NCBI GenBank assembly: GCA_012656075.1
Contig: JAAKBF010000060.1
Location: forward strand, 248,001 to 312,000
Source: Phytophthora hibernalis
Lineage: Eukaryota > Oomycota > Peronosporomycetes > Peronosporales > Peronosporaceae
DNA length: 64,000 bases
Reading direction: 5' to 3'
Shown here piece by piece: positions 21,332 to 31,829 of the stretch. Positions within the stretch are counted from its first letter, which is position 1; every line of letters starts with the position of its first letter. The notes beneath the pieces are model-generated. The model worked only from the letters and a program-made list of their open reading frames with translations. It was not told where the DNA came from and searched no databases. A program made the translations under genes and the position numbers.

Positions 21332-22318
21332 GTGGTCACTACGATGGACGCGGAAACGTGTCCAACGGTCCGGACTGATCAAGCCGAGTGTGTCGTGAAC
21401 GCGATATCGGACTGTTCGTCGTCAGGTGACGAGGTTGCCGTTGGAGTTGACACAGGCAGTCACTCACCCGGCTCTAGCATCGCCAATATTCGTGGTGTTG
21501 ACTTGGAGGTTGGAGATACGGGTAGCGGTGACCGAGACGACCCCGTTGAGAGCGCGAGACTTTCCGACGAAGTTGTGTCTGGCTCGCAACAGTCCCGCGA
21601 CAGTATCTGAAGAAACCTGGCGTTGCCAAGCGCCTCAAGGAGCTGCATCGTGCCCGGCCTATTTACGAGCCGCCGAGACGATGACTCCCGCATCTATTCT
21701 GAAGTCATGCCTTCGCCCAGCGACGTGAGTTACATCCAAAGGAGCCCGTGTCGAAAAGAATCCGCTTTGCAAGCGTCGTTAACCTGGGCAAGAGTGAGTG
21801 CGTCGGCGACTGTTTCAAAGACGTTTGCAAAACTCAGCTACAGCAATCAACTGCGCCCCAAAGAGCTGCAACTTTAGCGGCCGCTGCAGATACTCCCTCT
21901 GTGATCGTTCTACTCTACGGCATATTCGGACTCAGACCAACGGTCTCGAGTGTTCACGACGGCTCCTATGTGGACAGGGGGCATTGTGGGTGAATACGTT
22001 GGGAAGCTCTTGGCGTTCGAGGGCAAGGTTGACCGTGTGCCGCCTAAGGCCTGGAAATAGAACAGCGGCTACACGCTTCTGTACAACAAACTGTCCACGA
22101 AAAAGAAGTTCATATACGTGGAGGCGGCAAGCCGTGGTTCGATCACTCGCTTCATCAACCACTCCTGCCACTCCAACGCAGACTTTGTCGAGATGAGCGA
22201 CGGCACCAACGACAAGGTGCTCGTTGTGATGAACAGTTCAGTGACACCGAGCATAGAGATTACAATTAACTACTGTAACGACAAGGGACTCATGTGCCAT
22301 TGCGATGAGTGCGACTGA
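21332..22318 (+). pseudogene. SET-domain protein (lysine methyltransferase-like), broken
   Basis: An acidic/Ser-rich N-terminal part (from ATG 21344) is followed, across frame changes near 21610, 21830 and 21990, by a cysteine-rich pre-SET-like region (about 21795-21900: C-x3-C-x3-C.. then C-x4-C). Then comes a SET core: GEYVGKLLAFEG at about 21987, then FINHSCHSN at about 22150 and the post-SET cysteines CHCDECD ending at 22318. An in-frame TAG lies at about 22058 before NSGYTLLYN. Functional SET proteins methylate histone lysines using S-adenosylmethionine. As written this copy is dead. Its closeness to the DIRS-like remnant suggests it belongs to a transposon-dispersed SET family rather than a host gene. 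Confidence 0.65.
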
Positions 22319-22562
22319 GGTGGACGTCTTCTCGCGCTTGGAATGTAGCGGTAGTGTGATAGTGAAGACTCACGGAAATCTGATAGGCAAGAACATGCTG
22401 CAGGAGACTAGCTGGATAAGTTTACAATAACACGCAATTGCATTTAATTCGTTGCTCTGTTCGACTTCCATATCATGCACAATTGAATATCATTACCTAC
22501 TCACGCCTTACTAAAGAGCCTCAGAGCAATCTCGCGCTTGATGTAGTTTCCTGAATGAACAC
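22319..22562. other. No recognised gene
   Basis: AT-leaning sequence between the SET remnant and the piggyBac-like MITE; nothing notable seen. Confidence 0.4.
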
Positions 22563-22566
22563 TTAA

Positions 22567-22865
22567 CCCTTTTGTTGCCGACTGGTCCAAAACGTGGCAT
22601 AATGCATCGTTTTACTAAAATCGACCAATCAAATATTATGTTTTTAATATTGACCAATAATATGTCCACCGGGAAATTGACCAAAACAATGCATTATGCC
22701 ACGTTTTACAAATATCACCCAAAACATTTTCTGGTCATTAAAGAAAACTTAGAATATAGTCACCGGAAAGTAATAGTAAAACGAGGCATTATGCATCGTT
22801 TTGCAATTTTATCTTGGTTAAAGTTTACATATTTTCAAATAGAAAATGTATGGGCAACAAAAGGG
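22567..22865. mobile_element. piggyBac-like MITE with TTAA target duplications
   Basis: The 299-bp element starts with CCCTTTTGTTGCC and ends with the exact reverse complement GGCAACAAAAGGG. It is flanked by TTAA on both sides (22563-22566, 22866-22869). CCC..GGG ends and TTAA duplications are the hallmark of the piggyBac superfamily. Inside, the word GCATAATGC / GCATTATGC with an AAAACG or CGTTTT edge occurs at about 22595, 22690 and 22785 in both orientations, like subterminal transposase-binding repeats. A 125-codon frame inside has no domain and is probably chance. Confidence 0.85.
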
Positions 22866-22875
22866 TTAAACAATG

Positions 22876-23934
22876 CTCAAGGAATATGTAAGAGAAAACA
22901 TGTATTGAAGAAGCTGGAGCCAAAAATGAAACAAAAAGAAAATGTGTAGACTTCCGCGCTCCTATCGGATACGTCTCCGTCTTCACGTTCGAGTGCAAGC
23001 CACTAGCAGGTATAATCACCAGTCCCCGGAATGCTAGACCATCATAAGGTCACCGCTGGCCCGACAAGGTGAGGGCGTTCTGTTGTTGGCTCAAGGAATA
23101 TGTAAGAGAAAACATGTATTGAAGAAGCTGGAGCCAAAAATGAAACAAAAAGAAAATGTGTAGACTTCCGCGCTCCTATCGGATACGTCTCCGTCTTCAC
23201 GTTCGAGTGCAAGCCACTAGCAGGTATAATCACCAGTCCCCGGAATGCTAGACCATCATAAGGTCACCGCTGGCCCGACAAGGTGAGGGCGTTCTGTTGT
23301 TGGCTCAAGGAATATGTAAGAGAAAACATGTATTGAAGAAGCTGGAGCCAAAAATGAAACAAAAAGAAAATGTGTAGACTTCCGCGCTCCTATCGGATAC
23401 CTCTCCGTCTGTGCAAGCCACTAGCAGGTATAATCACCAGTCCCCGGAATGCTAGACCATCAGAAGGTCACCGCTGGCCCGACAAGGTGAGGGCGTTCTG
23501 TTGTTGGCTCAAGGAATATGTAAGAGAAAACATGTATTGAAGAAGCTGGAGCCAAAAATGAAACAAAAAGAAAATGTGTAGACTTCCGCGCTCCTATCGG
23601 ATACCTCTCCGTCTTCACGTTCGAATACAAGCCACTAGCAGGTATAATCACCAGTCCCCGGAATGCTAGACCATCATAAGGTCACCGCTGGCCCGACAAG
23701 GTGAGGGCGTTCTGTTGTTGGCTCAAGGAATATGTAAGAGAAAACATGTATTGAAGAAGCTGGAGCCAAAAATGAAACAAAAGAAAATGTGTAGACTTCC
23801 GCGCTCCTATCGGATACGTCTCCGTCTTCACGTTCGAATACAAGCCACTAGCAGGTATAATCACCAGTCCCCGGAATGCTAGACCATCATAAGGTCACCG
23901 CTGGCCCGACAAGGTGAGGGCGTTCTGTTGTTGG
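22876..23934. repeat. Tandem array, five copies of a 214-bp unit
   Basis: Copies start at 22876, 23090, 23304, 23508 and 23722 (CTCAAGGAATATG). The third is 204 bp through a 10-bp deletion; the last ends at 23934. Copies differ by a few bases. The first copy lacks the upstream GGCGTTCTGTTGTTGG junction and starts 7 bp after the TTAA of the MITE. The unit contains short minus-strand frames but nothing identifiable. The right edge abuts the Mutator-like transposase remnant. Confidence 0.93.
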
Positions 23935-23939
23935 CCGCC

Positions 23940-25230
23940 ACCGTGATGCAAGTGCCGCGCTTCTTGCGGCGGCTCACGAGCATGCGACGTCCATCGCAAT
24001 TAACACGCTCTGTGAGTCAAACCCCACGAGCTGCGGTTTGTTCCACCAACGTTGAATGATCTCGTCCCGCACCGCTGAAAAGTCTCCACTTCAGGTGCGA
24101 AATGTAAATCTTAGATGTTGTGCACCACAGAGGCCGATTCATGCGACGTACGTGACTTCATGTGCTATTTCACGTTTTCCATAAGGTAGAAGAAGCACAT
24201 TAGGAACTGGAACTATGGGTTGCTTCCGAACGCGTTGGAAAGCGCGTTGTACTGGGCTTGGTCGGCGTCACCCATGGCATAGCGAACCACCAACTCCCTC
24301 CCAGTCACCCACCCAAACAGTTTGCGAAGAGATAGGAGCACAGCACCAAATAATGGCTCCACCTGTTGACTCACGACGAACATCGCCACGACGTGGAAAT
24401 GCCTCGCACGGTCGGACACCCTGATCACCAGCACTGGATAGTCTAGGGTTTTGAGCTTGTAGGTGGCATCAATGTGTAGAATGAAGCTCTCTGGGGGCAT
24501 CAAAGCGCTTGATTAGCGTCTTCGTAGTCAACCCAACGATGAATGGGAACTCGTCCAAACCGTCGTCAATTACTGGCTTGCCCAGTGGGTCCAATGCCCA
24601 GGTAAACGCAAAGGGCTGGGTTTCAGGCTCAGAGCCTGTGAACCCTCGGTCCACAGTCCACGCGGACAGCTCATCAAAGAGATCATGGTTGTCCAGGCTT
24701 GTACGGGCGTAGTTGTTGACGTAGTTTTGCCCGCGCGTTAGGTCAGGTAGTTCCTCCAAAGGCAACTCGAACTGTCTGGACAGGGCATGATGGATCCGCA
24801 TGGGACGAAGAGGTTCCCCGGCAGCTCTTGGATATACTCCTTCTGCATAGAAGTGAGCCGCGCACGCTGGGGCGAGCTCGCTTGGGCGTGGTATCCTCCG
24901 TATTCGAAGATAGAGGTCCTCTTGGTTTGCAAGCATACGAGGGCTTTGCCGCGCCACCCGCATGGCGACGAGGACGCCGTTTCGCAAATATTGGACTTGC
25001 AGACGAGTAGTCTGTAACGCATCTGGTGGTCGCTGTACCGCGCACACACCATGCTCGCCATGGCGTTGCTCTTCGTAACGTTGTAGTGCTTGAATGAGGC
25101 CAGCAGGGCCTCGCCTTCTTCCCCGGGGACGTGGAGGGCGGTGTCCACCCACGGAACTCGTCCTGGCATCGCTGCGATTCTGAGAACTGAGCACCGCCCT
25201 TTGATTGATGTCTACCACACAGTCTGCTGT
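23940..25230 (-). pseudogene. Mutator-like (MULE) transposase, broken
   Basis: On the minus strand an N-terminal FLYWCH-like zinc domain (about 25150-24900: HYNV.., C/H-spaced YRLLVCKS..) precedes a helical linker, RGQNYVNNYARTSLD and the DDE-type core. FILHIDATYK (about 24480) carries the first Asp, and YAMGDADQAQYNAL (about 24270) the second. The frame shifts near 24810 and 24500, and the downstream part (24212-23940) runs through stops into the tandem array, where the final catalytic Glu region should be. The element is inactive as written. Confidence 0.7.
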
Positions 25231-25254
25231 TTGAGACACGGCGTCATGACCCAC

Positions 25255-26980
25255 GATGATTGGCCGACGTCCCGATGCGTGCTGATCTCCACGACTTTCT
25301 ACACAGGGCGAGATAAAGGCCCGATTTGGTATAAAGGGTGCATTCTATTCTATAAGTCAGGGGCCCTGTTCTGGTATGACAAGATTGTTCTTATTTCACT
25401 AAATTGTTCTGCGATTATCGTACTGAATGTCAACTTTCACGCGTTCTCTTCCAAGACGCCCAGATGATATTGTTGAATGTATTTCTCAGGCTTTGATTTT
25501 TGTTGAAGTAAAGGATGAGTCGATGGGCTCCAGTTCGAGCTTTAAAACGGGTAAATTGTGAACAAGAGTTAATTGCACTACACCCTGACTGATGGCATTT
25601 TTTTGAACAGGCATACTGTTGTTCAACTCATTAAGGCAGCGCAAAAGACCACAACCTCCCCAAAATTGAAGCGGAACTAATTTAAAGTCAGCGCAACCAG
25701 CCAACAACCAACCGGAATTCTAGTGAACAAAACGCTAGCTTGCTTCACAGAGCTCGGAAAACCAGGCAATGAGGATTCGATACTGTTCTTACACGCGAAA
25801 GCTCACAAAAAAACTTAGGTAACGATGACTACGTGATATAGAGGCCCTCCAAGCATCAATCGGATCGTTTGCGTATGATTGCAGGTCGAAGCAACTTTAA
25901 AGTTTTTCCTCATGGGAGACCTTTGAAACAGAATGGAAAACAAAACATCTGTTGCACTACCGCTTGCATTCTTCTGAATCATCTGAGGCCAACAACCGAA
26001 AGTAGGGGATCGATCTCTAAGATTTACGACTGCTTATTATTGTTCTCTGGATTTATTCTAGAGTTGTTACGGGGATCTTAGCGGAGATCTGATTATGTTG
26101 CTTGTAACTCAATACACATTCAAAAGACAAACATTCACGACAAACACTCACTATTGTGACAATGAAGCGACATCAAACAAAACACGTGCACGTACGTTTG
26201 GCTGCCGTTTGCCAGTTGTAGGATAAAGCGCGACGAAACTGCCGCCCGGCGAAGTCGCTTGCAGCGCCGTGGATCTAAATCCACCTCAGGGGTTTCATGT
26301 TTGTCCGTTGTCATCATAGGCTGGTTCGCTAACCAGTTGGCCATCTTGATGAATTTGCGGCGCTGGTGGTGCCACGATAATACCAATATCTTCGCTATCA
26401 TCCTTCTGCATTTCCAGTAAATTGGCTTCAGATGCGCCGCTTCAAGCGTGTATCTGGAGTGATGTTGCCGATTTATCATCTCACTCCGACTACGTGACCA
26501 GAAGTGTGACATGTGCCATGACTTAGTCATGCCGGTTCTGCATTCGCTAACTGACGGAAGTGCATAGCTAGTTCGACACATTCATAGCCAGCGACACAGC
26601 TTCAACTTGACATGGCGCCATTAGGGAGAAAGGGCTCTGACGTCTACCCAAACAATACCCTTGGAGCTGGGAATAGGTCTTAAAACCATTTCAGCATGAT
26701 GTCCGATCCCAAGTGTGCGCTTCAACGTTGGCTGCATAAATACCTTTCTTCAGCTTGCTTTTGTGGTCTGACTACAATACCTTTATACTGCCTTAGTTCC
26801 CGCCACTGACGATACGATGCAACACACCAAACACACTTTAGAGAGGCACTACGATGGTAAAAAAAAACTATGCGTATCAAGATGCAGATGGTCAACAAAC
26901 ATTATTTTCTTCAGTGACGAACGAACGTGCTCTCGTCGCAACTTTTTAAAAGACTATAACGACCGGTTCGACCATGTCGG
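25255..26980. other. Unassigned DNA without a supported gene
   Basis: A 148-codon minus-strand frame (26135-26581) lacks recognisable motifs and good coding character, so it is not called. No terminal repeats were recognised. The stretch may be degraded transposon sequence. Confidence 0.4.
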
Positions 26981-27520
26981 TTGATTGTAAATGAACGTCC
27001 CATACAGGTACAAAGCTGCAGAAAACAAGCTCATTCCGCGATTTGTATCGCTGTGAGGACCCACCCTAACTCAGCCTATCTCCAAGAACCATCAACCAAT
27101 GTCTCTTCTTCAAAAATCCGTGACCTCCGCGCGGATGAGCAACAAGGCGACCACTACACTACTGTTGATAAACTCCGTGAACACGCCACAAGCCCGATTG
27201 GGGGAACTCCGAGCCCTGTGCAGGCAACGATGCGACTTTACGGAAAGTCAGAGTTTTCACGTGGTATTCACCTGCGCATGGTTGATGACTGATCAAGTGA
27301 AGAATTCCAACTCGTCGCGAAAGAAGTGCAGCTGCTGACTCACATGAATCAACAAAGTATCACCTTCCGAGTGACGGTTTGGGGTGCGTCACTGAACGAT
27401 TCCAAATTCGTGCTGGGTGCTAAGCTCCAACTGCGAGACTTGCAAGAAATTTTGGTGTGGAACGGCATTCTGGGTGGAATTTGCCACAGTGATGATATTC
27501 AGCGACTCCCCGACGCGTGA
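26981..27520 (+). pseudogene. Unrecognised ORF, open through 180 codons except for one TGA
   Basis: From ATG 26981 the frame is open to a TGA at 27290-27292, then continues in the same frame to TGA 27518-27520. The second half (from LLTHMNQ.. to the end) has the composition of a real protein, with alternating hydrophobic residues. I cannot assign a family. It lies just beyond the 3' side of the Helitron helicase remnant and may be cargo of that element or a separate decayed gene. Confidence 0.3.
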
Positions 27521-27649
27521 ATGAAACCTGACTGCACCAGCTACCACATCACAGGCCACAAACGATCGCTGTTTATCAACGCTTCATCAACAAAGGAATT
27601 CAAAATGCAATGTGATCAGGAAGGAAGAAGCGTAAGCATTTCTTTTAAG

Positions 27650-29136
27650 TTAAGTATCTAACTCTAGCGGCTCCATCAGATATAACTGTCGAAGCGACCT
27701 AACTCTCGTAGCCGCCACATAAAAGGAGGATCGCTGCGGAGTTTTCCTTGTTTTGTGCCGGAGCGGCGCAAGTATCATCTTGTCAACCGTCATACCTTGG
27801 CACTTCTCAGTGGTAAGGGAAAACGCTGGGGTTAATGGAGTCTGCTCAATGGCAATGGAGAACCCACGATTTGGTAGCTGCACATGCACGCCCTTCTCAC
27901 GTCGCACCCGAACGGGCACCATACCATCAGGAAGGAACGGCAAGAAACGACGGTTCTCGTAGCCCTAAGTTTGATAAATTTGATAAACACTACATCAGGT
28001 GGTCCTGTGTGACGCACTTCTTCATACCCGTCAGCATGTAAACTCGAAGTTACCACATCACCTGCGGATACTTTAATCCCAGCCACAAAGCCAATAGTTC
28101 CATTTGCCAGTTTCAAAGCCCGTGATACGTTCTTCGTGCATTGGACCGGTGTACCAAATGCTATTTCTGACACAACAGGCATGCCATTAGTCTTATCGTC
28201 CCGTAGTGTTTGTAGGCTTCTTCGTTTTGCACGACCAAGAGGTTTACGCCTACGAGTTAGTTTTGCCACAAACTTGTGTAAAGTCTGTCCGTGAGTCCGA
28301 CAGTATGCCCGTAACGCTTGATCATTGAACTGAGTTCGCAGCTTATTCAAAGTCACGATAATAGGACAAAACGACTCATGTTCGGTGTTTCGAACACTCC
28401 AATCACTAGCATAACTCGCGACATTTACTGCATCAATATCCTCCTGAGTGTAAGTTCCAGTTCGTCACCGACTTATAATGTCTCGCCATTCAGGATCGTC
28501 ACGGTGACGCATGTTCTCAGTCAACATCACCACGTTTCGAACTTCCTGATAACTCTGGATACCTCGAGAACGAAAAAGAAATCGCCACCCTGACTAAACG
28601 TTCGTGTTCGTTGCGTTCTGACGTATGGAGGAGCACCAACATAGGCAGGTACACCAGCAACTGGTAATTGCTGCAGCCAATCTCCTACGAATAAAACATC
28701 AACGCCACCGAAGAGTAGATTGGGTTGATTTCGCAAATGCCGCAGACAACTATCAATCATTCCCACAATCTTCACATCTGTTGTAGGAACCTCGTCAACT
28801 ATGAGCGTGATGAGTTTCGCCATTTTTCGCGTTGAACTGGCGTCACCTCCTTTGTTTTTGAAAATCCACTCAAATTCCAGCCAAAAACTTATGGATTGTC
28901 TTTCCATTAACTGCTTGAGCTGCCACCCCTTGATACGCAACCGTGCCAACAGCTTCCGGACACCCCCACGCAGATGCAAGTCTTTGGATAGCCCAAATAA
29001 CTCTACTCTTTCCAGCTCCTGGCAATCCACCCAAAGATAACTTATCTCTCAAGCGTTCGCTTCGTACCTCAAACTTTTTCATCATCCGAGCTTTTTGCCT
29101 TGACGTCATTGCACCAATCAACACGACTCGAATCAT
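27650..29136 (-). pseudogene. Helitron Pif1-like helicase domain
   Basis: Helicase motifs occur in order on the minus strand. Walker A is LGGLPGAGKS (about 29030). YQGVAAQAVNGKTIHKF (about 28890) follows. Walker B is LIVDEVPTTD (about 28800), then VGDWLQQLPV (about 28680), ENMRHRDDPEW (about 28500), the GTPVQCTKNV region (about 28150), TTEKCQGMTVDKM (about 27810) and the final YVAATRVRSL (about 27710). Frame changes occur near 28520 and 27960, and a stop sits near 28465. This helicase unwinds DNA during rolling-circle transposition of Helitrons. The motif order is complete, so the helicase was lost recently. Confidence 0.8.
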
Positions 29137-29146
29137 ACCTCAGATA

Positions 29147-29683
29147 TTACTTGGTGAAAGAGCAACTGTGCAGGACAGTCAGGATTCGCTCGGAACATGT
29201 ACGCATGCGACCGTAAGCTTGACGTTTACCACCACGAACGACAGCTAAATAACGCATTGGCTGCGCTCGATTAAGCATGGCATTCTCCGTCATTGTAGTA
29301 TCTGCAAACACTTCAGGTAGTTCACCAATAAATAGCCCATTCGCAATAGAAAACTTGGAACGCTTCTTCAATCGCTTATTCGATAATGACACCAAACACG
29401 ACCGACACAGCCGCATCTTCGCATCATTCCCTTCACCGTCAATGCCCTTCCCAGACAGCAACAGGCCTCTCAAAACTGGGCAAATATCCGACACACTGTA
29501 GTAATCACGTATATTCGGGGTCACATCATCCGGTGGTTTCAAACGATTCTGCATAGCCTCAACTAACTGTCCACATCTCGAAATCAACTTCACTACACAT
29601 CTCACGTGATGGAAAGAAGCAATCACACACACAGCACACCCATTCCTCCATTTGATCGCTTGCCAACTTTGCCGAGCAATCAT
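29147..29683 (-). pseudogene. N-terminal domain of a Helitron-type protein (DUF6570-like)
   Basis: A cysteine-containing segment (RLCRSCLVSL) leads to FSIANGLFIGELPE (about 29330) and YLAVVRGGKRQAYG (about 29220), the layout of the region that precedes the Rep domain in many oomycete and animal Helitron proteins. It stops at 29147, only about 10 bp before the helicase frame begins at 29136. The whole replication-initiator (HUH) region expected between the two is missing. The exact domain name is my best guess. Confidence 0.55.
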
Positions 29684-30347
29684 CGAATATTCGCTCCATC
29701 ACGCCTGTATACACAGCCCATCAACATGATGTTCGCTAGAATCTCCACCTCCAGCTTCTTCACCGCGAGAAACCTGCGCCTCCTCAGCAGGTATCATTCC
29801 CTCACTTATTACACTAGGTGCTTCAACTCGTTTACACAGCTCAGCATTATTTTCAGCTATCCTCGGATCCCTACGACACCCCGTAATACCCTGTGTATTC
29901 CTCCCGTGTCTTTTCTTCCGCTTTCGACAATTAGTACTTCATCCTGCTTCAACTCAGCATCACGTCTTCATCGAGTCCGAACCCGCCTCCGCTCCATCGA
30001 AGCTCGCTGCTTACAACTTCACAACGCCGGCTCACTACACCTCTCCCCAGTAATTCCTGCTCATACTCCTCACATCGACACTTTATCTTGTACGTTGCAT
30101 CCCCTGTTTGTTTATACCGTACTTCATATATTGTCTCTATCTCTACACAGCATCAGACAGTGATTGAACACCAATCCCACTCAGTACACATCAAACCACA
30201 CAAAACGTAAAATCCAGAGCTCTTCTGGGCGACAGCACGGCATTGTTAACATTTTATGTTTTATGTATTTTTAGACGGGTGAAAGGAACATATCATTACG
30301 TGAAATTTCCCGTTGAATCCGCGCTGTGAACGATGTTCACAAGTGCC
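29684..30347. other. Upstream part of the Helitron remnant; no intact gene
   Basis: The minus strand shows short Glu/Arg-rich pieces in changing frames that may be the degraded N terminus of the Helitron ORF. The plus-strand frame at 29606-30163 is its Ser/Thr/Pro/Leu-rich shadow. Confidence 0.4.
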
Positions 30348-30349
30348 TA

Positions 30350-30502
30350 CAGTAATGTGCGTCAATAAGGAACACCTGATATAAATATAATAAAGGAGGG
30401 TATAGATGACCACAGTCCACACACGGATGTTTCTCACTACCGTATGTATAATGTTTAAAGGATATTAGTTGATACCCCGTTCCTTATTGACGCACATTAC
30501 TG
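30350..30502. mobile_element. mariner/Tc1-type MITE with perfect terminal inverted repeats
   Basis: 26-nt arms at 30348-30373 and 30479-30504 (TA included) are exact reverse complements. The element reads TA-CAGTAATGTGCGTC.. to ..ACTG-TA. TA flanks and CAGT ends fit the mariner/Tc1 superfamily. It is non-coding, 153 bp. A degenerate sister is at 7012-7162. Confidence 0.85.
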
Positions 30503-30868
30503 TACTTCGAAGTACATGTACCGACTTGACTAAAACAATGCGTTTTGATCTCATTCTCACACCTACAACCACAGTCAAACGGTGCTAGTAGTATTATAGT
30601 ATTAAGGTCGAGTACAGCACACGTACACATAGGTTTTCTTCGCTTCGGCCTTCGTATTCTGGTGAATCGCACGGATGTCAAAGTTTTTGACCACTTCAAG
30701 GGACGAGTTCAGGGAGCCCGCCTTGACAACTTCAACAAATACCATTTTAAAATAAAATGCTACTGATCAGTTCATGTTTCAAAACCAGCCAGGAGGGTTC
30801 GTTTTACCGCTTCAAAAACTATCAAACCACAAGAGGGAGAAGATATCTTAACGTTTTCCGCGTCACGT

Positions 30869-31380
30869 CTAAGCGTACAGCTTGTACATTGCAATGGCGG
30901 CCGTAAGGATGAGCGATGCCAGCGCGACGCCGTACAAAATCTTGAGACCCGACTTGACGACAGGCCACACTTTACCGTTCTTCTTGGCCGCTTCAGCGAC
31001 GTTCTTGGCAACTGCATTAATCTGAGGCTTGGTGAGCGTTTCCGTCTTGGCAACAACCCCGGAGGCTTCGGCTGCTTTCCTCGCCGCCACTCTCCCTGCA
31101 GCTTGCCGATAAATGTGGCTTCCGTCTCCTGCCTGAATTTCACTTTGTCCTTGAGGTTGGTGCTAAACCTCTTGGGGTCGAGTACTCTCTCCTCCTCTTC
31201 GTTCGAGAGCCACCATTCGGTCGCTTTGAGACGACGGACCGAGGAGTCGCTGTTAATCAGCTCGGGTTTGGCGTCCATGTGCATATTGTCGGTCTGAAGA
31301 GCTTTTTCAGCCTCGGCGAACCGGATGCAACTCCCGACGAAGGTCGCTACCAGCAGAGCGAGGAAGACGCTGATACGCAT
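30869..31380 (-). pseudogene. Secreted RxLR-like effector relative 4, frameshifted
   Basis: From ATG 31380: a signal peptide (1-24), RRLK at residues 49-52 and EEEER at 61-65, then a Lys-rich helical part. Near 31085-31095 the frame shifts by one base. The second frame carries an Ala/Lys-rich segment and a hydrophobic helix ending in AMYKLYA at the stop 30869, matching the C-terminal plan of the tandem effectors at 8-15 kb. Total length is 512 nt, not a multiple of three. The shift is not in a homopolymer, so it may be a real inactivation, but base-calling loss is not excluded. A consensus initiator lies just upstream. Confidence 0.65.
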
Positions 31381-31428
31381 TTTGCTGAAAGTCTCGAATG
31401 GATCGGCACGAGATAAAACTTCCTGCAG

Positions 31429-31443
31429 CCGAATGAGAAATGA
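31429..31443 (-). promoter_or_regulatory. Oomycete initiator element of effector relative 4
   Basis: The minus strand reads TCATTTCTCATTCGG, an excellent match to the first ten positions of the oomycete initiator (TCATTYYNCAWTTT), 49-63 nt upstream of the ATG at 31380. Confidence 0.55.
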
Positions 31444-31829
31444 ACTGTCTCGGACCGAGCGCAAACCTGCAACACCCGGTGATATTATAGAGGGACAGTC
31501 CTCTATATTATCTCCCGGACTCCGGGCCGAGAGCCGTTGTTTGCCGTTCATGCGTTCATTTGAGTTTATTGGCGCCGTCTGCTGCTTTAGAAAGGCGAGG
31601 TGAGAGCGCCAATCCGATGTGCTATCTTTGACAGAGCCCAAGATGCTCCGAGCCCCACATGACATGTGACATGTGTTGGGAAGAATCAATTCTCCTCTTC
31701 ACGAACGAATTCTGGTCGGTGGAGGCTCCAAGCATTTGGTGTTGTACCGACGATACCGTACCGTGATCACGTAGTGCACTTTTTGTTAACATGCCTTCTT
31801 TCTGGAACAAATCAACGTCCACAGTGCCT

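Noticed and set aside
22572..22949. 125-codon frame in the piggyBac-like MITE
   Set aside because: It reads through the element's terminal and internal repeats into the tandem array; chance frame.
22876..23934. CRISPR-like array
   Set aside because: Whole 214-bp units repeat head to tail with no spacer structure, in a eukaryotic genome.
26135..26581. 148-codon minus-strand frame
   Set aside because: No motif, irregular composition, no supporting context.
29606..30163. 185-codon plus-strand frame
   Set aside because: Low-complexity Ser/Thr/Pro/Leu composition, opposite the Helitron remnant; no domain.
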